Shown here piece after piece: positions 35,034 through 46,900 of a stretch of 64,000 nucleotides of DNA. This stretch comes from Ziziphus jujuba (taxonomy: Eukaryota > Streptophyta > Magnoliopsida > Rosales > Rhamnaceae). Location: positions 8,804,001 to 8,868,000 of the forward strand of contig NC_083386.1 in assembly GCF_031755915.1 (NCBI RefSeq). The letters are read 5' to 3'. The translations under genes and the position numbers were made by a program. The number at the start of each line of letters is the position of its first letter. The first letter of the stretch is position 1. A model generated the notes under the pieces. The model was not told where the DNA came from. It saw only the letters and a list, made by a program, of their open reading frames with translations, and did no database searches.

Positions 35034-38000
35034 TGTCAGGACCCGTCTAAAATTCTTCACCGGAACCCTAGATAAGCCCTGATCCCAGGAAAACCCTACT
35101 GGATCCTCCAATGGAAAATCCGACAGAACCTCCCCTAAGGGTTGGACTTACCACAATTTTCCTGCACTGAAAACACACTTCTATATACACCACCTTATTC
35201 CTCCCACATTACTATAATTTAATTCCACAAATTTGCAGCACTTCAAATAAATAATAGGAAATCAATGCATAATTAATAAATAAATATCCAAGACAGTATA
35301 CAGAGCTTTATAAAGTACCATTAAGTATAGAAATTATACAACAAGGATGAAAGAAATATTACAATAGAAATAAATGAAAATAAAGAGAACTTCTCGAAAT
35401 ACGACAGCGACGAAGATTAAGCTCGCTCTGGAAGAACGTCTACCAATCATTGTACCTAGGGGAACAGAATTTAAAATGTGAGATGCTAATCATCTCAGTG
35501 AGTGACCCTATCTACTGTACAATTATAATAGTAACGATAATTATAGCACATTTGATTAATTAAGAATAAATAAGTGAATAAATAATAATTAATTGAAAAT
35601 AATATTTTCTCTCAAAACCCTCACCATTCACTCCGTTGGAAAGGTTCCCCTTTTAAAACATTTTCGCAAAACCCAATCTTTTATGCCCCAAAAATCAAGG
35701 AATAATTAATCTAATAAATAATTAAATAATCCAAATACTAATAAAATGTAATGAAATATAATAAAATAAATTTAGAATACTTGCATGAAAGAAATATAAC
35801 ATAAAGGAAAAATTCAATATATAATTTATAAAATTTGATTTAATAAATCAAAATAAACAGTATCAAAAATATAATTTAAATAATTATAAACAATCATGTA
35901 AAATAAGTGATAGAAAAATATTATAATATTCATTTTGAAATATCAACCAATCTATATAATATTTTTATGGCAAGATGTATTTTAAGAACATTAATTTAAG
36001 ATAAATGACATAAAATATGAATAAATACATTTTAGAAAATACTAATTGGAAATAGATGATAAAACAAATTAAATACATTTAATTTAAATGCTGCTTTAAA
36101 ACTTTAGGATTTGAAATTTACATTTGAAAAATAATACTTGACACACCATACTATATACTAGTGATGTCCAACAATACCTAGCATCCCGAGTCCTGTCCGG
36201 TGGGAAGTTAAAGAGAGAAACTTGCATACGGTCGCTTCCGTGTCCCGACAACGTCGCTGCTTAAATTGTCAACTTGGCCATGAAGGGGGACGACTTGTGT
36301 GCACTATATAGAACTTGCCTGCTCTCGGTCCAATAGCAACTCACGAGAGACATTATAACTTGCGCGTTCATCCACATATACAGTACAGAACACCAGTACT
36401 GTATGAATGCGTCTAAAACAAATAACCAAATTTATTATTAAAATATGCAAATTTTTTTCAAAACTCACCGTGGGAGTTACACCATTTTTCAAACTCACAT
36501 TCCCACATTTTTCTTTAATATCTCTAGCATAAATCCACCAATAATAATATACAAATAATTTTTCCCCAAATCATAAAATCAATCAAATAATATTTCAAGG
36601 GCATAATTATATAATTTGAAACCATAAAACTCAAACCAACATTTTTCTTGAAATATTTAAAATCAAATCATGCCCAAAAATAATATTAAAATCCAAATAC
36701 AATTAATTAAATGAAAACACATTGCTCATGCGTAATAAATATAATTAAATCACAATAATAATAATGAAGAATTCCTTAATAAACCAAACTTTCATTTAGC
36801 ATCAATAAACATATATATATATATATATAAAATAAAATTTTTACCACAATTATATTTAAATTCCACCACATGAGCATATTTCTAAATATTAAATTAACAC
36901 AAAATAAATATAATTAATCACCCCAAAATAGTTTTAAAGGTGGGTCACTCACCTTGAGCACGCAATTAATCCAAGATCCTCCATGGGATCAATTCCATGA
37001 CGCACATGTGCTCCTACAACAAGAATATTACACAACTCAAATAAATTAATATTTTATTCGGGTAAATAATACCTGGTATCCGGGGGGTTTAACACAAACG
37101 TTAACCAAAATTTGTGAGTAATATACCGAATCGAAGCTTGTGAAACGAGGATTACGAATCTGGTCTTACTTCCCGGAGATCGGACCCATGGTGGCCGGAA
37201 TCTCGCCGGAAAGCTTTCGGATTTTAGGCCTTTGATTCTCACAATCCGTTAAGAATTGAGGAAAGTGGACACCGGATTTGGGTTCAGAGGATTGGAATTA
37301 GTGGGAAAGGATGGGCGGTGCAACTGGAAACTCGCTAGAAAGTCGATTTCCCGATGAGCAGCCGTGATAGATTGGGGAATGGGTGACTCAACGGGACCAG
37401 CGGTGAGGCAAACGGAGGTCGGAATGGAGAGAAATCTGTGTTTAAAGTAATCGGCACCGCCGCCGGAAAAAGTCTCGATCCGGGCGTGTTGACGGTCAGT
37501 TGGCTGTGATTTTTGGCTAACCGGCTGGTTTTCATGTGGGCTTCAATCTAGGGTGGCGTGTGTACTATTCTAGTAGCCAGAAACGGGTGAACGGCGGTTG
37601 GCCGATTGGGTTTCTCTCTCTAGCTCTCTCTTTCTCTCTCTCTCTCTCCCGTCCCCTCTTTCTCTCTCCTTCCCCGGCTCACGTGTTTTGGCCAAAATAA
37701 AAGCTACCCGTGGGTGACACTGTTCACTCATGGAGAGGAAGAAGGAAGAAGGAAGAAGACGAAGAAACGAGGCCCCACGTGGGGAAAGAACGAAAACTAA
37801 AGAAAAAGAAAAAGAAAATTAAAAAATATAAATAAATAAATAAATAAATAATATTAAAATATTAAAATAATATTATAATAGTTTAATATATAAAATAAGA
37901 ACAAAAATAATATAATATATCATTTACTTGTGTCTGACATTGGCATTTTCTCATCGTGACACAACCATGTACTAAGTTACATATAGTATATACTGTTCAC

Positions 38001-38423
38001 ACGTTAAAAAAATAATATTAAAATAATACGATATTTGAAAAATTTTACAAGTCCATAACTTTAAAATCATATGTCCGAATCGAATGTGCCACTAGTCTAC
38101 AAACTTGTATCGATGAGAACTTTGCAACCATGTATGAGTCAAAGCTCAATTTCACAAAAATAAAAAGTCAACTCGGACACCCTCGAACAGTTCGGACATC
38201 AACTTGTTTTGCTCATAACTTTCAAATCGTAGCTCCGTTTTCAATGTGGTACTAGTCTACGGACTCGTGTCGATGTGTACTTTATAATGGTGTCTCGATC
38301 AACCTAGAATTTTTGCCAAGTCAAAAAGTCAAAGTTTGATCATTCTCGGTCAACGACGATCAAACCCGGTCAGCCTTGGTCAACATGAGATAATTCTGGC
38401 GTACTTCGGGACGGGGTGTTACA
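35034..38423 (-). repeat. Gypsy LTR (right), mosaic of two subfamilies
   Basis: Starts TGTCAGGACCCGTC at 35034, directly next to integrase codons, and ends GGGGTGTTACA at 38423. From 35034 to about 37727 it follows the solo LTR at 22918-26531, for example CCCTAAGGGTTGGACTTACC and the GGAGATCGGACCC.TGGTGGCC segment. From about 37730 to the end it follows the left LTR instead, for example GACGAAGAAACGAGGCCCCA and ATCATTTACTTGTGTC. No coding sequence; open frames have no domain. Confidence 0.8.
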
Positions 38424-38610
38424 TTAACAACATGCATTTGTGAGTCTTAATTGTCAAAGTAATTTTAATTTGCTAAAATTATTTCACATGTCTAACATAA
38501 AAATAAAAATAAAAAATAAAAGTTACATCTCGATTATTATTATTATTATTATTATTATTATCGGTTAAACATCTTCATTATTATTGAAAGTGTGTTTTTT
38601 TTTTTTCAAA
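38424..38610. repeat. Upstream repeat B, right part
   Basis: Resumes the alignment with repeat A (GAGTCTTAATTGTCAAAG, TTTCACATGTCTAACA, AAACATCTTCATTATTATTG) after the gypsy insertion. Contains an (ATT)n tract at about 38532-38562. Confidence 0.7.
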
Positions 38611-38639
38611 ATAAATAAATAAATAAATAAAAGAGTAAA

Positions 38640-38910
38640 GTTTCGGGTTTGGAATGTGGAGCCTTTTAGAAGCCACCAAATAAATTTTATGTAAGGAGCG
38701 AGGTAGATGATTGACCATTTTTCAATTGATAACAATTTAAATATTGTACTAGAAAATCTTTGGCATTGAAAATGAAATCTTTTTTATGGTGTCTGAAGAT
38801 TCGTTTTATGCTGCTTAACGAAGTCCATTAATGAGTCTCAATTGTCAAAGTAACTTTCATTACTAAATTATTATTTCACATGTCTCACAAAATAAATAAA
38901 TCACATCTCC
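38640..38910. repeat. Upstream repeat C (partial)
   Basis: A shorter, more diverged copy of repeats A and B: GTGGAGCCTTTTAGAAGCCA, GAAAATCTTTGGCATTG, GAGTCTCAATTGTCAAAG and TTATTTCACATGTCTCACAA appear in the same order. Confidence 0.65.
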
Positions 38911-38924
38911 CTTACGGAGTGTTT

Positions 38925-39272
38925 TTATTAGTTATTTTTTTAGGGCTTAATTATTTATGTACATATGGCTACACATGCGATGCATATGTTAGAGTATTTT
39001 TTAGTTATTTTTTATGGGTTTATTATTTATGTACATATGGTTACACTTATATGTGATACATATGTCAAAATTGAATTACCACTGATTTTAAAAGTTTAAG
39101 TTGATGAAATGTGGATTTTGATTTCATTTATATTTTTCTCTAACATTATTCTTCACATGTAAGTTTACACTTTCCCTCATATGTAGATCCACCTCTTACA
39201 TTTCCCCTCACACATAAACCCACCTTTTTTGGATTCGGTTTTAGTCCTTTCATTTATATATATATATATATA
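38925..39272. repeat. Short tandem duplication (~73 bp) and AT-rich DNA
   Basis: Two copies of a block with TTATTTATGTACATATGG (starting near 38928 and 39001) lie in tandem. The rest to 39272 is AT-rich with no gene signature. Confidence 0.65.
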
Positions 39273-40176
39273 TCTATATCTATATAATATATAAAATTAA
39301 AAGAATCAGTAAAAAGTTTTTACCATGTGTCATTCTCATGTTCATTTTGTTTCCTTCTAAATCATTAAAAAACAAAATTTAAAATTCAAAAATAAAATTA
39401 TTTTAAAAATTCTATAATCTTAAAATCATTGCCATAGTAGATGATGGAAGAGATATAGAGGATACTATTATTTCATTTAAATATAATCTTTTATCTATAA
39501 GGATTTGACATACAAAAATTAATTATTTACAAAGAATCAAAAATATATTTGAATTTTAATGTTAATTTCATAGATGAAAAATATTATATAAATACATTTG
39601 AATTTGAATTAAATCATATAAATACATCTAGATTTGAATTTTGTAGATGAAAAAAATTAAATAGATAAACATTTTTGAATTGAATTTCATAAATAATTTA
39701 CCTCATAAGGTAAAAATATATCTATAGGATAAATAATAATAATAATAAATAATTAAATTACATTATGAGAATTAATTATTTGCAATAAACCAAAAAAAAA
39801 AAAACATTTGAATTGGAATTTGAATTCCATAGGTATAAAATATTATTTAAATACATTTGAATTTAAATTATATTATATAAATCCATTTGAATTTGAATTT
39901 AAATTCTATAGATGTAAAATTAAATATGAAAATTTCATAGATGAAAAAAATATACAGATAATTTTTGAATTTGAATTTCATAATTTAATAATATTATATA
40001 TAGAAGTCAAATTTATAGTTTTTAATAAATTTTTATATTTTAAAAAAAAATCCAAATATACTTATTAGCAATAAAAAATTTAAATAAAATTTTAAATATA
40101 ATTAATTATTATAAATTATATTAAATATTATCTATTATGGTTATAGATATCATGCATTGCACGAGTATGATGCTAG
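39273..40176 (+). mobile_element. Candidate non-autonomous Helitron
   Basis: The right end has a short imperfect hairpin CATGC-ATT-GCACG at about 40151-40163, followed ten bases later by CTAG before T (40173-40177): the Helitron layout of a hairpin then CTRR inserted at AT. The left end is a TC after A at 39273 (or 39279). The interior is non-coding, AT-rich and full of words such as CATTTGAATTTGAATTT. No Rep/helicase frame, so non-autonomous if real. The hairpin is weak and the left end ambiguous. Confidence 0.4.
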
Positions 40177-40374
40177 TATATATTATTTTAGATGAAGTTG
40201 TTGACTTTTGAACCTAAAATCTCTTAGATGTTTGATTTTGATGCCAACTTTTTTATGAAAGGTAAACTTTTATTTTATTAATATTTTTTTCTCACAGCCC
40301 AACAATTACAAAATAGGAAATCTTTGATACAAACATTAATAATAACATACACACATTCCTAATTCCTAATCAAT
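40177..40374. other. 3' flank of ankyrin copy 2
   Basis: AT-rich DNA directly after the copy 2 stop codon on the minus strand. Parts resemble 6420-6520 downstream of copy 1. Probably 3' UTR; no polyadenylation signal was assigned. Confidence 0.5.
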
Positions 40375-40974
40375 TCATTCATGTGAAAGATGCCTTTTCC
40401 AGCCTCCATATGTGGAATCGAAAATCTTAAACAGAAGAGGAAATTGCATCAATGCAAACAAAACGATTGGAAAAATAGCAAGAGAAACGACAGGGATGAA
40501 AATCCATGAATATTCTCTAAGCACAATGAGAAGTGTAGCACAAAAGGCTACCATCATGGCTGCAATGGAGACAAAGAGGGTGGAAAGACCTATCATCATC
40601 TTGTCAGGTAAAGATTTTAAGAAATCCTTCTTTTCATATCTTGAGGTAAGGATGCCTAGGAACATCAAAACTGAAGTTGTGGAGAGAAAGAGTGAAATTG
40701 CATCTGAGATTATGAAAACCATGAACAGCTTTTTATTCAAAAATATGGGTAGGCCAGTATCTTCATTGTTTCCTCCAGGAACTGTAAAAGCTGCAGCAAA
40801 CATGATAGTAATAATTAGAGCACCTACTACTGTACATGAAGTTGCCGTATCTTTCATCCATTTTTCTCCCTCAGTCATCAATTTCTCGTGGTATTTACTA
40901 AACATTTGGTCTGGTGTCATTGAATCTGAGTTTCTTTTCCCTGTAGCCCACACAGGCACAGTTTTTTTCACCTC
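40375..40974 (-). CDS. Ankyrin copy 2, coding exon 7 (PGG and four membrane helices)
   Basis: The acceptor TTTGTTAG precedes 40974; 200 codons including the stop at 40375-40377. The PGG domain shows EGEKWMKDTATSCTVVGALI and FTVPGGNNEDTG. Four hydrophobic segments follow the usual layout: around the PGG motif, FIISDAISLFLSTTSVLMFL, IGLSTLFVSIAAMMVAFCAT, and FIPVVSLAIFPIVLFALMQF. The C-terminal tail is short and basic. It is intact, unlike the copy 1 counterpart. Confidence 0.88.
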   Translation of the reverse strand, partial: EVKKTVPVWATGKRNSDSMTPDQMFSKYHEKLMTEGEKWMKDTATSCTVVGALIITIMFAAAFTVPGGNNEDTGLPIFLNKKLFMVFIISDAISLFLSTTSVLMFLGILTSRYEKKDFLKSLPDKMMIGLSTLFVSIAAMMVAFCATLLIVLREYSWIFIPVVSLAIFPIVLFALMQFPLLFKIFDSTYGGWKRHLSHE

Positions 40975-43900
40975 CTAACAAAAAAGAAAAAAAGAGAAAA
41001 AAGAAAAAAAGAGAAATAAATTAATGTGATGATCACAAGATTAAACTTAAAAACTTCGTTTTTGTTTCTATGAAGGGTCAGGGGCGATGTTACATGTTAA
41101 TAGGCAAAAAGATTAACTAGCTTTTTATGAGTTGTGTGTATATATATATATATATATTCATGTCAGAATATGGTCCTTTTCAAGGTTTATTAAAAAACTT
41201 GACACATATTGAAAGAAGTGTCTCTCTACCCAAAAAAGAAAAGAAAAAATTAAGAAATTAATTGTCTGGACAATTAGGAGATTTAACTATTTGGAAAGTT
41301 CATTAATGAAGACTCGCAGGACCTTCTAATTCGTAGCCGACTGGTCATAGTTAATGTGTTTTCTCACAATTCTTGATCAAGGCAATTTTTTCGTAAAAAA
41401 AATGTCCACGCATGACCTTATTTATTTTTTTCTAAAGTACGCACAGAAAGATGTAGAAGACCAATTGGAGCAATAAAAAACTTGAAAAAAGCTCTTTACA
41501 CAAAAAACATGCAAGAAAAAAGAAGCCTAAGGATCGACTTTGCGCATTATGAATTTCAAGTTCTAAGTAACTACTTAAAATGCCTAAGATGTGCCAAACC
41601 TATAACTGTATATAATTTTTGATAGTCACTTAATGAACGTAACTTTTGTATCTATCTTTTTCTAGATGGTATTGCATTACTAAAGTAAACTAATAAGAAG
41701 AATAATAATTGATCAGAGATTACCTCAAACCATTGTAATTCTCTCTGCATTTTCAAAGCTGCTCCAGAAATTCGATCAAGTTGTGGACAAGGTGACGACA
41801 ATATTCCTGCCATATGCAACGCGGTGTTTCCATCCCTGTCTACGGCAGTTGCAGCTGCTGATAACGAGTTAAATCCACGTATAAGCTCAAAAATGTTTGC
41901 TTGACGATGTAGGATTGCAAGCATAAATATGTTCCTCCCTGAAGCATCACTTTTCTCCACCAGCTCTGGTTTTTTTTCTAACAAACGTGTTATAAATTCA
42001 ACATTTCCGTGATCAATAGCTCGACAGAGTGCATAATATAGATCTTCCATTTGGCTTTCATTCAAAATTCTTGTCATTGCACACATTTGGTCTAGAAGTT
42101 CTAAGATTTGAACATGGGCCAATTTCTTTTTATATATATCCTTAAGCCCTGTGTTGGCAGCAAAACAACTTCAGCTATTGGTTTCTAAAAGAGAATAACA
42201 TATCAGTAGGAAAATAGGTATTACACAAATTTGAATATAACATACCTAACATGTTAACAGATTTCAGTGCCAAGCCTTGCAATGACCAAAATTTGTGATG
42301 CAAATCCTTCTCTGTTTAATAAGTAAAAAATTTTAAATAGATGTATTGTTAGAACTAACTGATTAACTTAGATTAAAATATCACATTTCAATAATATGTT
42401 TGAAATCTCCAATATGTATGATATAGAGAGGGGGAACATACTAAACAAAATTTTAAGGGATGTAGCTACAAAATTAAATATAAATATGTCTAAAATCTCC
42501 AGTATATATGACACAGAGAGGGGAACATATTAGTCAAAATTTGTAGGGATATGGCTACAGAATTAAATAGAAATAATTTTGTTTATATCTTATGTTTATT
42601 TTCTCTATGTACAACTTAATACACTGTAAAGAGAGTAGTAAGTGTAGGAGATGCTAATTATAAGCAGGAGTAATATAAAGCAATTCTTCAAATGCTTCTA
42701 TTATTAAAAAAAAAAAGGCTGTTATATATCATAAGGAAAATGGGTTATTTTATATAGTACTATTACCAGACTTATATATGTTTCTTTCGTCATTAGAAAT
42801 AATAAAGATATTAGCACCTTACAACTGTACATGAGTTTTCATCTAAGTAAATCGCTTCATATTTTAGCCCCTAAACTTAAATAAATAATGTTGTAGTAAA
42901 GCAACTTAATTGCAAATTAACTGTCCCTTAAGGAACAACTCCTAGTGGCAAAATCACTGTTCTTTCATTTATGATTTTAACTTTGAAGTTCTATAGTTTG
43001 AATATCTCTAAACATAATCCGAAATAGTGCAGCCTAAAGTGTAAACATACCTGGAGATCTGATATTACTCATGTTATTGGTGAGCTGGCGTGTCTTGTCG
43101 GGTTTTATATGAATATCTATGAAGAAGGAAAAAGAAACTCAATATTTAACATTACAGTATATTTATTATAACTAAGATTGTAATATACTAGACTTCAACC
43201 ATCCTAGACAATGTTAGAGAAAACCAAAAAAATAATAATAACAAAGGAGTATTGGTTTCATGCAATTTCTAAAAGAAGGTGTAAGATACTAACAGTCATA
43301 TATCCATTGTTCCCAAAACCTGAACCTGCGCCTACTGAGAACTGTAGAAGGTAGTTTTGCCAATGTAAAGATGGGGAGGTTCCCACTGCAGTTTTGAATA
43401 ATAGCCAACTCTGGACAATGGTTGAGCAGATCCAAGGCAACCTCTATTTATAAATATATATATTACACACTTAAGTTATCAACAATGAGAGCAATGAACA
43501 AGTAAAGTAGCTACGTACAGATCAAATCTGCTAATCGAATTTTGGATTAGTCATGTCGATAAAACAGCGTCACACAGACATTCTAGTAGATGGTATCCAA
43601 AATTTAGTAAAATGTAAATTGATATAAACTCTCACCGAAAATTTCCATAGATATAGCAATGCTAACGAGTGTAGCGCCTTCTTGGCTATTTTTAAGCTTA
43701 TCAAGCGGCGTAACAGTATAAAGATACCGCCCCATTTTCACATTACTATAACGGAAAGCCAGTGCAGCAGGAACCATGCCATTACGAGCAATGCCAAGTA
43801 TTTCGTTATCCTTTTTAACCATGCATTCAGCTATTTCAATGCTTGCGTTATATACAATAGATATTTCAAGAGCTGTAAAGTGCTGTGCGTCTCTCATTTT

Positions 43901-46900
43901 CAAGCTGTCATTTGACATTTTATCCAGCAATGTCTCCACTATTCCTATACGCCCATTAATGGCTGCAACGTGAAGAGCTGTCATCCCTGAATATGTAATT
44001 TTTTCATTAACCGCACCTGGGTTTTTGGCAATGAACTCATTTGTTGCATCCTTATCACCATTCCTTACAGCATTGTAGAAGGACTCGGTTCGATTGAATC
44101 GATCATTTGAAATCTCTACAAAATAATAATAATAATAATAATTAGTTTTTACCACAAGCTATCATTGCTTTGATGCTTTCTAATGGAAGGCCAAATGCCT
44201 ACATTTTAATTAATAATATCTACATTTTGCCTTAATACCTAGAATAAAAAACCCTCACATACATTGCCTCCCCGAGCTAAACTATTATATTCTTGTTAAT
44301 TTAGTTGTTCAATCGTACAAACTTTCTATTATAAATTTTAAAAAGCTATCTATATCTATACATTATATAGAAATAAAATAAATAAAATGGTTTCTAAATT
44401 GTGTACGTAGCAATTGACTTCGTCAAATTCGTCTATTTAAATGCATAATAAACTATAAACTGGTAAATGATAATAATAATAATAATAATTCAAGGGCAAT
44501 GTAAGACATTTTATATCCGGAAAGAAATGTGTTAGATGTATTATGGTTCAAAAAAGTGAAATGTAATTACTCCTAAATTTGTCCTTAAATCAACTACCTT
44601 TAATGTTTTTGGGCTGTTTTATTTAAGCTATAAAACTTGTTAGACATGCTAGAGTTTACACACACCAGTATTAAATTTTATTTTTGCTTCTACACTAATA
44701 AAATATATCAATTTTATTTTTATGATTGCAATATATGTAAACTGGATGATGTAACACTACAACAAAATTAATTTTTTTTTTATCATTACAATAATGTCCC
44801 CCCATTATCCTGATGTTTCAATTTTTTTTATCATTACAATAATGTCCTCCTGTTATTCTGATGTTTTGAACTCACAATCTTCCAATTGTAAATGTGAATG
44901 GTTTATTAACTGAGCTAACATCACTTGACATGTATATATAAGCTACCTACATGTTATTTGTTCAACTATTTACAGATATTTTTGACTTTTTTCCAATAGA
45001 TATTTTTGAAATATAAAAAAAATCATTAAAAATATAGGTGTCTGATAATCTTTGTAGTGTATATAAAACCACCATTTTTTGTCACAATCTTATAAAACAA
45101 AAATACTTTAAAGCCAAAACTTTTCATAAAGCTATTAGTTTTTATATGGCTATTATAAAGAAAATATGCGCCTAAGAACATGCCCAATCTACTAGTAATT
45201 ACTTATTATCATTATTATTTTCCTTTCCTTGCTCATTAAGACTTACAATATGTTTGGATTGGAGAGTGAAAAAGGAAAAAAATGATAAGGTAATGAGGAA
45301 AGGAAAAGAAAAAGAGAGGAAAATAAAATATTTATAATAATTGTTTATTTGAATAATTACTAATGGAAAGGAAAGGAATGTAAAAAATAAATAATTTATT
45401 TTTATATTTTTATAAAATATCTTAAATATAAAATATATTAATGACTTTTGGTTAATAAGGATAGTATTGGAATATTTAAAAGTTTCATTTAACTTTTTTC
45501 TTTTCCTTTTGTTTCCTATCAAATTTGAGTGAAATGCTGGATTAGTTAAAACAGGCATAATCTATTCCTTTCCTTTTTTTTTCTTCCATTTCCTTCTTCA
45601 TCTTTTCTTTTTCTCTCATTTTCACAATCCAAATAAAGGAATTAAATCATTTTCTTTCATTTCCCTATGTTTGGATTGATCAAATAGGAGGGAATGAGAA
45701 GGAAAAGATTTAAAACCATTTGTTAATTAAATAGTTAAAATGATATAGAAAGGAAAGGACAAGGAAGGAAACCGAAAGGAATTAGTTTTTTTTTTTTTTT
45801 TAATAATCATTTTTTATTTATTTATCAAAATTGATAGAAACAGATGGAAAAGAATTTTTTTAATTTCCCAAAATTACCCTTATTATTATATGAAAATATT
45901 TATTACTTTTTATATCATTTTCTTTTATTTTATTCACTCGTCATTTAAACAACAATTATTAATAACAACTTTCATTTACTTTCCTTTACTCGTTAAACTC
46001 ATCGTTTATTTTCTTTTTCTCCCTTCAATCCAAACATAGTTTTAGCCAATCTAGCTTTTTATTCAAATAAGAAAGAAAGGAAAGGAAATATGATTCAATT
46101 CTTTTGTTTGGATTTTATAATCACCATGTAATTAACTTAATTGGTTCCTCATTCCCCCCCCCCCCCCCCCCCCCCCCCTTCTTTTTTCCCTTTTGTTAAG
46201 CAATTTCACTGACGTACTATTTATAACATGATTTTAAATTGGTCTACCTCCGATATAAAAATTAAAGTTTGCTAAAATTGGTCCACTAACACTTAAATAG
46301 CTAACCTTACGTTAGATATATATTAAATAACAGAAAACCTAAATGTTATACTACAAAGAAAAAAAATTATGAAAAAATAATATATATATATATATATGTA
46401 TTTTTCATTTGTTTCTATTTAAACATATATTATTTATCTATATAAGTTTTGTCTATTAGTTATATTTTAGCGTATAACTTAAATATAAATGAACAATTTA
46501 AGAGGTAGCTTAAAGTAAAACATAAATATATATATATATATATATAGGTTTTAAAATATAATTATTTTTTTGTTTCTCGTTTTTTTAATTTTTAATTTTT
46601 AATTTTTGGTAAATTGAGAGAGAGTATTATATATATTGACCTTGCGCGATAGGAAATTTAGCCTTTGATGCCAATGTATCCCAAGCTTGTTTGGCGTTGT
46701 GGATGTCTTTGATATCCTCAAAAGCACGAGGACCGCAGGAAATGTGGATTGCAAGGAGAGCTGTGGCGTTCTTTTTATTCCAATCCTGATAGTCCACGGC
46801 TCCACTCGGTGTGGACTCTATAACATCCCAAACATCTTGTGCCTTCAAGTAGGTTCGAAGCCGAATGCTCCATTGCTCATAGTTCTCTAATTTGTTCATA

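Larger units (their letters stand above)
29394..38423 (-). mobile_element. Ty3/gypsy element remnant with integrase and two unlike LTRs
   Basis: Outer flanks are TCAAC (29389-29393) and TTAAC (38424-38428), a 5-bp duplication with one mismatch. Repeat B aligns across the site when the element is removed. On the minus strand the order is 5' LTR (38423-35034), integrase remnant (35033-33930), 3' LTR (33929-29394). Gag, protease, RT and RNase H are missing. The left LTR carries a tandem TRIM. The right LTR starts abruptly inside the integrase zinc domain and looks mosaic (see findings). It is non-autonomous and dead. Confidence 0.82.

Noticed and set aside
35034..38423. Separate solo LTR inserted at 35034
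   Set aside because: The flanks GTATA (left) and TTAAC (right) do not match. The right flank pairs instead with TCAAC at 29389, so 38423 is the outer edge of the larger element.
44863..44917. Functional tRNA gene
   Set aside because: Only A- and B-box-like segments are present; no cloverleaf stems close, and an A-rich tail follows, so SINE is the better reading.
45199..45558. 119-codon minus-strand frame
   Set aside because: It lies inside the MITE-like inverted repeats, with Phe/Ser/Lys bias from GGAAA/TTTCC-rich DNA and no domain.
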